Shown here one piece after another: positions 27,325 through 36,453 of a stretch of DNA of 64,000 nt. Position numbers and translations under genes: made by a program. Every line of letters starts with the position of its first letter. The stretch's first letter is position 1. The notes beneath the pieces are model-generated. The model was not told the origin of the DNA. It searched no databases and saw only the letters and a program-made list of their open reading frames with translations. The DNA comes from an uncultured Lachnospiraceae bacterium (GTDB taxonomy: Bacteria; Bacillota; Clostridia; Lachnospirales; Lachnospiraceae), in assembly GCA_910587305.1 (NCBI GenBank), contig CAJUKV010000001.1, positions 162,631 to 226,630 of the forward strand, written 5' to 3'.

Positions 27325-28170
27325 TTATTTCAATTCCCTCATATAAACGGCCAGTGCGTCCTTCCAATCTGCAAACCGGTAGCCCCCCGTCAGCTTAAGC
27401 ATATAATTTTCCAGTATGGAATATGCCGGCCTCGGCGCCTTTGCCCCAAACTCTTGCGTTGTAATTTTTTCCACTTTTGTATCCTTGCCTGCGAGCCTGA
27501 ATATTTCTTCCGTAAACCGGGCCCATGAGCAGCTTCCCTCACAGGTAGCATGGAACAAACCATAATTTTCCGTAAAAATAAGCTGGGCAATGGCATGTGC
27601 AAGCTCCTTTGCACTGGTAGGGCTGCCCACCTGGTCGTCTACTACCCTGACCTTATCATTACTTTCAGATAGGCGAAGCATCGTCTTTACAAAATTCTTT
27701 CCATCCCCATAAAGCCATGCCGTTCTTAAAATAAAATATCGACGAGCAAAATCCTTTACCATATTTTCTCCCGCCAGCTTAGTGGCGCCATACACTCCCT
27801 GAGGATTGGGCCGGTCAAACTCAAAATACGGCTTATCCGTATTACCGTCAAACACATAATCCGTAGATATATGGATCATCTTTGCCCCTGTCTCGGATGA
27901 AGCAATGCTCAAATTCTTTGGCCCAATAGCATTGATGCGATAAGCCTTGTCCAATTCGTCTTCACAGGCATCCACCCCTGTGTGGGCGGCACAGTTGATA
28001 ATGGCATAAGGCTTTACCTCCCTTACAAGCTCCATAACCTTATCGATGCTTGTAATATCCAGTTCCGCCACATCGGTATTTACCAATTCGATGTCATGGT
28101 TTTCCTTCCACTCAAGATTAATTGCACGTCCAAGCTGACCATTACAACCTGTTACAATAATTTTTTTCAT
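27325..28170 (-). CDS. rfbD: dTDP-4-dehydrorhamnose reductase
   Basis: Last step of dTDP-L-rhamnose synthesis. It is an SDR enzyme with IIVTGCNGQLGRA at the N-terminus, a conserved STDYVFDG, and Tyr-x3-Lys in YGATKLAGE. I start it at ATG 28170 (281 residues) because GGAGG lies exactly five bases upstream; the reading from 28182 is weaker. The rfbA, rfbB and rfbC partners are not in this window. It is co-transcribed with the DUF212 gene. Confidence 0.92.
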   Translation of the reverse strand: MKKIIVTGCNGQLGRAINLEWKENHDIELVNTDVAELDITSIDKVMELVREVKPYAIINCAAHTGVDACEDELDKAYRINAIGPKNLSIASSETGAKMIHISTDYVFDGNTDKPYFEFDRPNPQGVYGATKLAGENMVKDFARRYFILRTAWLYGDGKNFVKTMLRLSESNDKVRVVDDQVGSPTSAKELAHAIAQLIFTENYGLFHATCEGSCSWARFTEEIFRLAGKDTKVEKITTQEFGAKAPRPAYSILENYMLKLTGGYRFADWKDALAVYMRELK

Positions 28171-28332
28171 GCTAACCTCCATTTTGACGCCTTAGAACAT
28201 CTCTTTACACTTTGCCTATTATTTTACCCTTTAAATCCATTTTAGACAAGTAGTTCCCAAAATCATTCTTTTTTTATCGTGTTTCGTAATAATTTCTTAA
28301 TAATTTTGTATAACATTTTACATACTTTTCTA

Positions 28333-28361
28333 GTGACGCTAGTTTCTTTCTGTGCTATAAT
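28333..28361 (+). promoter_or_regulatory. promoter of the DUF3048 gene pair
   Basis: GTGACG (28333-28338), a 17-nt spacer and an extended -10, TGCTATAAT (hexamer 28356-28361), about 60 bp upstream of the start at 28423. Confidence 0.6.
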
Positions 28362-28422
28362 TATTACCGTGTGATTTTAGGCGTACTGTTACAATTATAT
28401 GAAAGAAAGTGAGGAAATATTG

Positions 28423-29598
28423 ATGAAAAGATTACAAGTACTTTTTCTTGTAGCCTTATCTTCATCTCTTTTGTTATTTGGATGTGGAAAAAAAGATGAA
28501 GAGGTCAGTGAGACTCTTGTCCAACCTATTGTAGAGCCAATTACTGAAACAACAACTCCTGAGGAAGAGCCGGGAGAACCGGAAGAACCGGAAGAGGAAG
28601 CTGATGTTCCTCCACAGGAAGGTATGGTCAGAAGCCCCCTTACCAATGAATGGATTGACGGTGCTCTTGAGGATGTAAGACCTATCGCCGTAATGAGCCC
28701 GAATGATTCCGGCGCTCTGCCTCATTATAACTTTTCCAAAGCGGACATTTTGTATGAATGCCCTGTTGAGGGTGGTATCACCAGAAGTATGGCCGTCTTT
28801 AAGGACTGGCAGAATTTAGACCGGATCGGAAACGTAAGAAGCAGCCGTGATTATTTTATTTACTGGGCGCTGGAATGGGATTCTATCTATGTTCATTTTG
28901 GCGGCCCCTTTTATATTGACGATTTGATCGAACAGGAAAGCACAAATAATATAACAGGCTGCAGCTATGGCGCCGGTGGAAGGTCCGGTTTAAATGAAAA
29001 TGCATTTTATCGTGCTACCGACCGTTCCGCTCCCCAGAATGCCTATACAAGCACAGAAGGGATTAACAGCGCTATAGACAAATTGGGATATTCCAAGACC
29101 TATCGCGATAGTTATTACGAGCCTGATCATTTCAAATTTGCATCTGAGAAAGAGCCTAACACGTTAGAGAGCTACTCTGATGCAGTCAGTGCAAAAGAAA
29201 TTGACTTGTCAAAGCCTTATCCGATTACGAAAACGGCTTTTACATATAACGAGGAGGACGGATTATATTACCGCTCCATGTACGGCAAGGCGGATGTGGA
29301 CGCCGCAAACGGCAACCAACAGCTGGCATTTAAGAATGTGCTTGTTCAGTTCGCTTACCATGAGGTAAGAGACGCGAAAGGGTATCTTGCTTTTCAGGTT
29401 CACGATACGACCAGAGGCGGCTACTTCTTTACAAATGGAAAAGCAATTCATGTAAACTGGGAAAAATCAACCGATTATTCGCCCACCAAGTTCTATGACG
29501 ACGACGGCAATGAAATCCAGCTTAACACAGGCAAAACTATGATTTGTGTTGTCAAGGATACAGACACAATAAAAGTGGATGGAAATGACTTGAAATAA
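28423..29598 (+). CDS. DUF3048 domain lipoprotein (YerB-like), first of a tandem pair
   Basis: Predicted surface lipoprotein of 391 residues. The signal peptide ends in lipobox LLFGC (Cys near 22), followed by a Glu/Pro-rich linker with PEEPEE-like repeats. The DUF3048 region begins at VRSPLTNEWIDG and includes KADILYECPVEGGITR and GNVRSSRDYF. I start it at ATG 28423 after GAGGA; the ATG at 28399 lacks a site. Bacillus YerB belongs to this family; function is unknown. The next gene is a diverged duplicate 29 bp downstream. Confidence 0.88.
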   Translation: MKRLQVLFLVALSSSLLLFGCGKKDEEVSETLVQPIVEPITETTTPEEEPGEPEEPEEEADVPPQEGMVRSPLTNEWIDGALEDVRPIAVMSPNDSGALPHYNFSKADILYECPVEGGITRSMAVFKDWQNLDRIGNVRSSRDYFIYWALEWDSIYVHFGGPFYIDDLIEQESTNNITGCSYGAGGRSGLNENAFYRATDRSAPQNAYTSTEGINSAIDKLGYSKTYRDSYYEPDHFKFASEKEPNTLESYSDAVSAKEIDLSKPYPITKTAFTYNEEDGLYYRSMYGKADVDAANGNQQLAFKNVLVQFAYHEVRDAKGYLAFQVHDTTRGGYFFTNGKAIHVNWEKSTDYSPTKFYDDDGNEIQLNTGKTMICVVKDTDTIKVDGNDLK

Positions 29599-29627
29599 AA
29601 ATTGTTTGCAGGAAAGGGGAACTAATC

Positions 29628-30785
29628 ATGAAAAAAATCCAAAAAATTATTATGATATGTCTCTTTCCAACGCTCCTATTTTCAGGCTGCCAGCCAAAAG
29701 AAGAGGCGCAAACCCCCTTAGATCCAATTAAAAATTTAAGTCCTGCTCCACAGACTTCACAGGCTGTAGAGCAGGCGGTTTCCCCGGAGCCTGCTACGGA
29801 TCTTCCTCCGGCAAACGGCATGGTCAGAAGCCGTATTACCAATGAATGGATTGATGAAGAAATTGCCGGGCGCCGTCCGATTTCTTTTATGGTCCCTAAT
29901 ACCAAAACGGCAAGCCAGTATGGAATTTCAAAAGCTGATATTTTGTATGAATGTAATGTTGAATCAAGTATCACCCGTTTAATGGGTATATGTGAAAACT
30001 GGGATGATATAGAAAAAATTGGAAACATCAGAAGCAGCCGTGACTACTTTATGTATTGGTCCTTTGAATGGGATGCCTTTCACATACATTATGGCGGCCC
30101 CTTTTATATGGATGACTTGCTTAGCAGAAACGATTCCGATAATATTAATCTGAATGTTGATATCTCCAAAACCTACCATTTTCGTGATGTGGCAAAAAAC
30201 GATTTTGACAATGCCTTTACAAGTTCCGCTCTCATCAGAAAATATATTAACAATGCCGGGTATTCCTTAAGCTACAGAAATAATTATTCGGATGAACAAC
30301 ATTTTTTATTTTCATCCGATCAAATGCCTAATATGCTGACCCAATATGAGGATTCCATTGATGCGTACAAAGTAGATATGTCTCTTGCCTATCCTCTCAC
30401 AAATTGCTATTTTCAGTATAATGAAGAAACCGGCCTTTATGACAGGTACCAGCATTTATCCGGTACACCTGAAGGGCCTCATATAGATCTTGCCACCAAT
30501 ACGCCTCTTGCCTTTAAAAATTTGTTGGTACAGAACACTTATTATGAGGTCAGAGATCAAAAAGGCTATCTTTCTTTTCAATGTCATGACACCACCCGTG
30601 ACGGTTGGTTCTTCACCAATGGAAAGGGCATTCATGTTACCTGGGAAAAGCCCTCTGATTATGGCGCTACCAGATATTATGATGATAATGGCAATGAAAT
30701 CAAGCTGAATACCGGAAAAACAATGATTTGTATTCTCGCAGACGGCGATGCGTTTATGGTAGACGGAAAAACAATAATCAAGTAG
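29628..30785 (+). CDS. DUF3048 domain lipoprotein (YerB-like), second of a tandem pair
   Basis: Lipoprotein of 385 residues, lipobox LLFSGC with Cys near 21, and a Pro/Glu/Thr-rich linker. It shares the layout of the preceding protein: VRSRITNEWID, KADILYECNVESSITR, GNIRSSRDYF, and a matching C-terminal end (NGKGIHVTWEK, LNTGKTMIC). The pair therefore arose by tandem duplication and has diverged. AAAGGGGA precedes the ATG. Its last four codons and stop lie inside a perfect 52-bp hairpin. Confidence 0.88.
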   Translation: MKKIQKIIMICLFPTLLFSGCQPKEEAQTPLDPIKNLSPAPQTSQAVEQAVSPEPATDLPPANGMVRSRITNEWIDEEIAGRRPISFMVPNTKTASQYGISKADILYECNVESSITRLMGICENWDDIEKIGNIRSSRDYFMYWSFEWDAFHIHYGGPFYMDDLLSRNDSDNINLNVDISKTYHFRDVAKNDFDNAFTSSALIRKYINNAGYSLSYRNNYSDEQHFLFSSDQMPNMLTQYEDSIDAYKVDMSLAYPLTNCYFQYNEETGLYDRYQHLSGTPEGPHIDLATNTPLAFKNLLVQNTYYEVRDQKGYLSFQCHDTTRDGWFFTNGKGIHVTWEKPSDYGATRYYDDNGNEIKLNTGKTMICILADGDAFMVDGKTIIK

Positions 30786-30821
30786 GAGGGAGCTAACGCT
30801 CCCTCCTACTTGATTATTGTT
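30770..30821. terminator. perfect 24-bp-arm hairpin overlapping the end of the second DUF3048 gene
   Basis: The 24-nt arms at 30770-30793 and 30798-30821 are exactly complementary around a TAAC loop. The left arm contains the last codons and the TAG stop. It is followed by TTGATT..., not a long T run. It lies between convergent genes (DUF3048 and leuA), so a bidirectional terminator role is likely. Confidence 0.8.
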
Positions 30822-30847
30822 CAATTAATATCTCTCGCTCTTCTATT

Positions 30848-32527
30848 TTACTTTTCCCCTAAGCCCAGCCTGTTGACCGCTGAAAAAATAGCTCTTACGG
30901 ATGCCCTTGTAATATTAGAGCTTACGCCAACGCCATAGGTAACTTTTCCGCTGTCGGAATCCAAAAGATGGATGTAAGCTGCCGCCTGTGAATTAGAACC
31001 GCTTTGAAGCGCATGCTCCTCATAGTCAAGTACCTTAATCCTTACGCCAAGCTCTTCCCGAAGGCCCCTTTGTACCGCGTCGATAGGTCCATTTCCTACG
31101 GCCTTAAAGCTCTTTTCAACACCTTTATCCGTATATCTCACCAATACACCCGTATCAAACTCCGACTGGGTCTCCCCACTCAAATCGTCTACCTTCAGCC
31201 TGCGGAAATGTATAGGTTCATTCTTCTGCAAATATTCCTCCCGAAATGCCTGCATAATTTCATCGGGTGAAACCTCGCCTTTTTCTTCCGAAATCATCTG
31301 TATAACATCTGCAAATTCTCTGTGCATTCCCTTCGGCAGCTTAAAGCCAAAATAAGTGTCCATAATAAAGGCAACTCCACCCTTTCCGGACTGGGAATTG
31401 ATACGCACAATAGGTTCATACTCTCTTCCAATATCGGACGGATCAATCGGAAGATAAGGCACCTCCCAGTGTTCGCTGCCCCGCTCCTTCATTGCCTTTA
31501 CACCCTTGTTAATTGCATCCTGATGGGAACCGGAAAAAGCGGTAAACACCAGCTTGCCCGCATAGGGATGTCTGGGGTGAATCGGTATCTTACAGCATCT
31601 TTCGTATATTTCAATTATTTCATTAATTTTCTCTATATTAAGTTCAGGATTCACGCCCTGAGAAAACATATTGTAGGCAATGTTAAGAATATCAACATTT
31701 CCCGTCCTCTCCCCATTTCCAAACAGAGTGCCCTCTACCCGCTCGGCGCCTGCTAACATAGCAAGCTCTGCCGATGCCACGCCCGTTCCCCTGTCATTGT
31801 GGGGATGTACGCTCAAAATGATACTTTCCCTATCCTTAAAATGCCGGTTCATCCATTCAATCTGATCCGCATAAACATTAGGCGTATTTGTTTCCACTGT
31901 AGAAGGGAGGTTTATAATAACGGGATTTTCTTTAGTTGCCCCCCATGTTTCCTGCACGGCGGTACAAATTTCAAGAGCATAATCCAACTCTGTTCCTGTA
32001 AAGCTTTCGGGGGAATATTCCAAAATAATTTCCCCGGGGAACTTTGCAGCCCTCTCCTTCACCATCTGCGTGCCTCTTACGGCAATCTCGGTAATTTCCT
32101 TCCTGCCCATTCCAAATACCACATCTCTCTGGAGAGTGGAAGTGGAATTGTAAATATGCACAATGGCTTTCTTACATCCTTCAATAGATGCAAAGGTACG
32201 CTCAATTAATTCCTCTCGGCACTGTGTAAGAACCTGCACGCATACATCATCAGGAATCATTTTTCTCTCGATAAGCTGGCGCAAAAAATCATACTCTATC
32301 TGGCTGGCAGCCGGAAACCCAATTTCAATCTCCTTAAATCCAAGCTTAATCAAATACTGAAACATTTCTATTTTTTCGCTGACTATCATGGGATCAATTA
32401 ACGCCTGATTGCCGTCTCTTAAATCCACACTGCACCAAATTGGCGCCTTCTCAATCTCTTTACATGGCCACTCTCTTTCCGGATAATCGATCACCGGATT
32501 TTTTCTATATCGCTTATAATTTAACAT
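30848..32527 (-). CDS. leuA: 2-isopropylmalate synthase
   Basis: Condenses acetyl-CoA with 2-ketoisovalerate, the first step of leucine synthesis. It has the HMGL-like barrel with DLRDGNQAL near residue 36, the metal-binding HPHNDRG, and a C-terminal LeuA regulatory domain (about 430-559). The length of 559 residues and N-terminus YKRYRKNPVIDYPEREWP mark the longer LeuA2 type. No other leucine genes are nearby and no T-box leader is seen; it follows the HPr gene by 46 bp. Confidence 0.95.
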   Translation of the reverse strand: MLNYKRYRKNPVIDYPEREWPCKEIEKAPIWCSVDLRDGNQALIDPMIVSEKIEMFQYLIKLGFKEIEIGFPAASQIEYDFLRQLIERKMIPDDVCVQVLTQCREELIERTFASIEGCKKAIVHIYNSTSTLQRDVVFGMGRKEITEIAVRGTQMVKERAAKFPGEIILEYSPESFTGTELDYALEICTAVQETWGATKENPVIINLPSTVETNTPNVYADQIEWMNRHFKDRESIILSVHPHNDRGTGVASAELAMLAGAERVEGTLFGNGERTGNVDILNIAYNMFSQGVNPELNIEKINEIIEIYERCCKIPIHPRHPYAGKLVFTAFSGSHQDAINKGVKAMKERGSEHWEVPYLPIDPSDIGREYEPIVRINSQSGKGGVAFIMDTYFGFKLPKGMHREFADVIQMISEEKGEVSPDEIMQAFREEYLQKNEPIHFRRLKVDDLSGETQSEFDTGVLVRYTDKGVEKSFKAVGNGPIDAVQRGLREELGVRIKVLDYEEHALQSGSNSQAAAYIHLLDSDSGKVTYGVGVSSNITRASVRAIFSAVNRLGLGEK

Positions 32528-32573
32528 TTTCTCTCGCTTTCAAATTTTCCGATGTGCCGCCCTGCGGCACAAC

Positions 32574-32837
32574 TTACTCTCCTAAACCGCTCTCAATTGC
32601 CTTTACCAGCGCCTTTAGCGCCTCTTCCTCGTCTTCTCCCTCACAAATAAATTCAATCTCATCACCACTTTTTACACAGGCTCCTAAAACGCTCAGCACA
32701 CTTTTAGCATTCGCAGTATTTCCTCTAAATGTAAAGGTTATTAATGATTTAAACTGCATCGCTTCCTTACACAGGATGCCGGCCGGCCTTAAGTGAAGAC
32801 CTGTTGGGTTCTTAATAACCACTTTTTGGCTTACCAT
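32574..32837 (-). CDS. HPr family phosphocarrier protein
   Basis: Small carrier of the PTS phosphate relay or a regulatory HPr paralogue. With ATG 32837 as the start (GGAGG nine bases upstream) the protein is 87 residues. His15 and Arg17 fall in GLHLRPA and a Ser sits at 46 (AKSVLS), exactly the canonical phosphorylation positions. The sequence TFTFRGNTANAKSV is divergent from classical PtsH, and no ptsI is adjacent. It may be a Crh-like or secondary HPr. It lies between glmM and leuA. Confidence 0.88.
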   Translation of the reverse strand: MVSQKVVIKNPTGLHLRPAGILCKEAMQFKSLITFTFRGNTANAKSVLSVLGACVKSGDEIEFICEGEDEEEALKALVKAIESGLGE

Positions 32838-32914
32838 AAGCATTTTCCTCCAACAATATTACTCCTTCTCAAAAGGTAACGGTTCGGGTAAGCCAAACTA
32901 TTACCTCAACTATC

Positions 32915-34264
32915 CTACAACATAATGTTCTGAATCAATTCAGCCAGCTGTTTTGCTTCATCTTCAATCATCTTTTGATCTTTCCCTTCTATCATAACAC
33001 GGACAAAAGGCTCTGTCCCGGAGGGACGAATCAGCACCCTGCCTTCCCCGGCAAACTTATCATTCAGCTTTTGGATGGCAGACGCTATTTCAGGATATTC
33101 CATGTATTTTTCTTTTTTGTGGTTTGGCACCTTTGCATTGATTAGAGCCTGTGGAAGAACCTCCATAATGGAAGCAAGCTCTGACAGAGACTTTCCTGTT
33201 TCCACCATCACCTTTAACAGATGAAGCGCGCTTAAAAGTCCGTCGCCGGTAGTATTTTCCTTTAAAAAGATAATATGCCCTGACTGCTCTCCTCCAAGGC
33301 TGGCATCAATCTCTTTCATCCTTTCAAGAACATATCTGTCACCAACCTTTGTCTGTTCCATATGGATGCCATTCTTCTGGGCCATAAGCGTGAAGCCCAG
33401 ATTGCTCATAACCGTAACCACAATCGTGTCATTGGCTAAATTGCCATTTTCTTTCATATGATTACCAATGATAGCCATAATCTGGTCGCCGTCCACTACG
33501 TTTCCCTGTTCGTCAACCGCAAGAAGTCTGTCCGCATCCCCGTCAAAGGCAAGCCCTATGTTCGCCTTCTCATAAACAACCCTGGCCTTTAGCTCCTCCA
33601 TATGTGTGGAACCACAATTGGCATTGATGTTGGTTCCGTCCGGCATATTGTGAATTGCCACAACATTTCCTCCCAGCTCCCTGAGAGCCTCCACGGAAGT
33701 ATAATAAGCCGCGCCTTCCGCACAGTCTACCACAATTTTAAGCCCTGACAGATCAATTTTTACGGATTGGATGGAATGATTGATATATTCCTCTCTTGCA
33801 TCCGTGCGATATTTAATTTTACCTACATTAGCGCCTATTGGAAATTTAATGCCTGTCATACCGCCTTTGATAATGGCTTCTATCTCATCTTCCAGTTCAT
33901 CCGGCAGCTTATAACCGTCTCCATCAAAAAATTTGATGCCGTTAAACTCCACCGGGTTGTGGGAAGCTGAAATAACAACCCCCGCATCCACTTTATATTT
34001 TCTGGTAAGATAAGCTACCGCCGGCGTAGGGATTACCCCCACATAAACTGCATTGGCCCCCACCGAACAAATACCCGCCATTAACGCATTCGCAAGCATA
34101 TCTCCCGAAATCCTGGTATCACATCCTACCATAATGGTAGGTTTATGCATATTTTCTTTCGTAAGTACATATGCGCCTGCCTGCCCTAACTGCATGGCAA
34201 GTAACGGTGTCAATTCGTCATTTGCTACTCCCCTGACGCCATCTGTACCAAATAATCTTCCCAT
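32915..34264 (-). CDS. glmM: phosphoglucosamine mutase
   Basis: Interconverts glucosamine-6-phosphate and glucosamine-1-phosphate for peptidoglycan. It begins GRLFGTDGVRG. The phosphoserine loop is VISASHNPVEFNG (Ser near 100), the metal loop DGDADRLLAVD, and the C-terminal phosphate loop RPSGTEPFVR. The length of 449 residues is standard. GGGAGGAATT precedes the ATG. It follows cdaR in the conserved cdaA-cdaR-glmM order. Confidence 0.97.
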   Translation of the reverse strand: MGRLFGTDGVRGVANDELTPLLAMQLGQAGAYVLTKENMHKPTIMVGCDTRISGDMLANALMAGICSVGANAVYVGVIPTPAVAYLTRKYKVDAGVVISASHNPVEFNGIKFFDGDGYKLPDELEDEIEAIIKGGMTGIKFPIGANVGKIKYRTDAREEYINHSIQSVKIDLSGLKIVVDCAEGAAYYTSVEALRELGGNVVAIHNMPDGTNINANCGSTHMEELKARVVYEKANIGLAFDGDADRLLAVDEQGNVVDGDQIMAIIGNHMKENGNLANDTIVVTVMSNLGFTLMAQKNGIHMEQTKVGDRYVLERMKEIDASLGGEQSGHIIFLKENTTGDGLLSALHLLKVMVETGKSLSELASIMEVLPQALINAKVPNHKKEKYMEYPEIASAIQKLNDKFAGEGRVLIRPSGTEPFVRVMIEGKDQKMIEDEAKQLAELIQNIML

Positions 34265-34279
34265 TTTAAATTCCTCCCT

Positions 34280-35554
34280 TTACTCTTCCTGCTCTTCTGA
34301 AATATGTAGCATTACCGTAATCCTTTCTCGCAGCGCCACATTTTCTGGCAGGCCAAAATCAACTTCCACCGTATAATATCCTGGTTCCGGACGCTCCATT
34401 CCCTGCTCCTGCATCCACTTTTGAATATCCACTACACCTGATATATTGTTGGCCTGCAAGGCGTTTACATCCTGCGAAAGACCAACCACCTGTATCACAA
34501 AGCTTTCTTCCAGTCCTGAAATGCTGGCATTATAACCCTCGGGAAGATTCGTAATCCTTACTCTTTCCTCTCTGATTTCCATCCGTTTAATTACCTCCGT
34601 CTCTATATGAACCGTAACCGTATGGAAAGCATCGTCCGGGTTTACCAGAAAAACATTCTCCGGCAGGTAAGGACGTATATCCACTTCCTCCACAAAATCC
34701 TCCATCTGATTTGTGACGTCCAACGCCTCGGCAGGTATTTCTATGGCCGATATATTCCTGAGCACATTAGCCTTGCCCGCTATCTCCACCGTCTCACCGC
34801 TGACCTCCGGCTCGCCGATTATTCTATATCCCTGAGGAACTTCACCTCCTATCTCAAAATGAACGGGAACCGTTGCCTTTTGCCAGATACTTATCTTCAC
34901 TCCTACGGACTTGATATTCTGTGTTATTTTGCTTGTATTAATTTCATTATCCTCTGCGTCGTAGAGCTTAATCTCTCCGTTCGTCACAATATCGTTTGTG
35001 ATCCCCGTAACATTCACATCTACGGATGCTTTTGCCACCGTATCAATTACCGACTGAGGACCGGATATCCTTACCAGGTTTTGATCCGTAGTGATATCGC
35101 CTATGATATATCCGCTTTCTATCTCTCCCGAGGTAGTTGCCTTCAAAGTCAGCGCTTTACTTTTCTTATTTTCTATTTTTAACTTAACGATATCATTGCT
35201 GCCCGTAATACTGTTGATGTTTGACACATTGGTAGTAAGCTTTATCGAAATTGTGTCAAGGCTGCTCAGCTCCCTTACGTCCGCCGTGGCGATAATATTT
35301 TCATCCTTTAAATCCTTTATCACAGAACTTGGCGCTCTCACCGTCACTTTGCTGATTACATCCGTTCCCTCTAACACCTCATACATCTGGCCGGAATCCG
35401 TAATCAGCTCCGTGTGTAAAAGTTCCACAGGAATATTATAGAATGCCTGCGGGATCGTGGGATTGTTTATTCCGGTCACTATCAGCCAAAGCAGCACCGC
35501 AAAAAAAACCGAGGCGACTTTTAAGCCTATATTATTTGTCAGTTTATTTTTCAC
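34280..35554 (-). CDS. cdaR: YbbR-domain regulator of diadenylate cyclase
   Basis: Membrane-anchored partner of CdaA. One N-terminal membrane segment (about 8-26) is followed by an extracytoplasmic region of about four YbbR repeats (VPVHFEIGG-like segments). It modulates c-di-AMP synthesis in related bacteria. The start is GTG 35554, overlapping the cdaA end by 11 bases, with AAAGG just upstream. The length of 424 residues is typical. Confidence 0.92.
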   Translation of the reverse strand: MKNKLTNNIGLKVASVFFAVLLWLIVTGINNPTIPQAFYNIPVELLHTELITDSGQMYEVLEGTDVISKVTVRAPSSVIKDLKDENIIATADVRELSSLDTISIKLTTNVSNINSITGSNDIVKLKIENKKSKALTLKATTSGEIESGYIIGDITTDQNLVRISGPQSVIDTVAKASVDVNVTGITNDIVTNGEIKLYDAEDNEINTSKITQNIKSVGVKISIWQKATVPVHFEIGGEVPQGYRIIGEPEVSGETVEIAGKANVLRNISAIEIPAEALDVTNQMEDFVEEVDIRPYLPENVFLVNPDDAFHTVTVHIETEVIKRMEIREERVRITNLPEGYNASISGLEESFVIQVVGLSQDVNALQANNISGVVDIQKWMQEQGMERPEPGYYTVEVDFGLPENVALRERITVMLHISEEQEE

Positions 35555-36413
35555 CTTTAGACCGTCCCTTCCACAGAATCCTCTTCCGGGGCTCTTGCTC
35601 CGGTTTGTTCTGTATCGTCCTGAGCTTCTCCTTCAAGGCATCACCGCTTAAATTACGTTCTATTTCTCCATCATATGCCACGCTAATTTTTCCTGTTTCC
35701 TCCGACACAATAATCGTAAGGGAATCTGTCACCTCGGAAATTCCCACCCCTGCCCTGTGTCTGGTTCCTAACTCCTTGCTTAGTCCCATATTGTCTGAAA
35801 GCGGCAAATAGCAGGTTGCGGATGTAATCCTGTTGCCTCTGACAATGACTGCGCCATCGTGGAGAGGCGTATTGTGCTCAAATATATTAATGAGCAGCTG
35901 GCTGGTGACAATTCCATCCACATCGATGCCTGTTCTCTCATATTCTGTCAGCGGCTCGTTTTGCTCTACGACAATAAGGGCGCCGGTTTTCACTTTGCCC
36001 ATCTCCACACATGCCCTTGCAATCTCGTTAATCGTCTTATCCGAAAATCTGCCTTCAATCAGATTTTTCCCCAGTTCAAAGGGAAGAATAGAACTAACGA
36101 TATTTTTTCTCCCAAGTTCTTCCACGGCTTTTCTAAGTTCAGGCTGCAGAATTACCACCACAGCCGTCACTGCCACGCCAAATACATTCTGTACAATCCA
36201 AAGAATTGTATTCATCTCAAAGTACGCCGCTATCAATATGAATACTGCTATTACAACGATGCCCTTAAGCAGCGACCATGCCCTTGTATTTTTAATCCAT
36301 ACAAGTATATTATAAACCAGAAAGGAGATAATAATAATCTCCACAACATCTGTCCATCGTACGCCTGAAACCCGTGACAGATATGTTTCTATAATTTCCA
36401 ATCCCCGTGACAT
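35544..36413 (-). CDS. cdaA: membrane diadenylate cyclase (c-di-AMP synthase)
   Basis: Makes c-di-AMP from two ATP. Three N-terminal membrane segments (residues about 12-90) lead into the DAC domain, which has the catalytic LHDGAVIV and GTRHRAGVG motifs. I start it at ATG 36413 (289 residues) with GGGGAAAG upstream; the reading from 36434 uses a TTG without a site. It is first in cdaA-cdaR-glmM, which links c-di-AMP to cell-wall precursor supply. Confidence 0.95.
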   Translation of the reverse strand: MSRGLEIIETYLSRVSGVRWTDVVEIIIISFLVYNILVWIKNTRAWSLLKGIVVIAVFILIAAYFEMNTILWIVQNVFGVAVTAVVVILQPELRKAVEELGRKNIVSSILPFELGKNLIEGRFSDKTINEIARACVEMGKVKTGALIVVEQNEPLTEYERTGIDVDGIVTSQLLINIFEHNTPLHDGAVIVRGNRITSATCYLPLSDNMGLSKELGTRHRAGVGISEVTDSLTIIVSEETGKISVAYDGEIERNLSGDALKEKLRTIQNKPEQEPRKRILWKGRSKGEK

Positions 36414-36453
36414 TTCAACTTTCCCCACTACCAAAAAATAAATTTTGCTTTCC

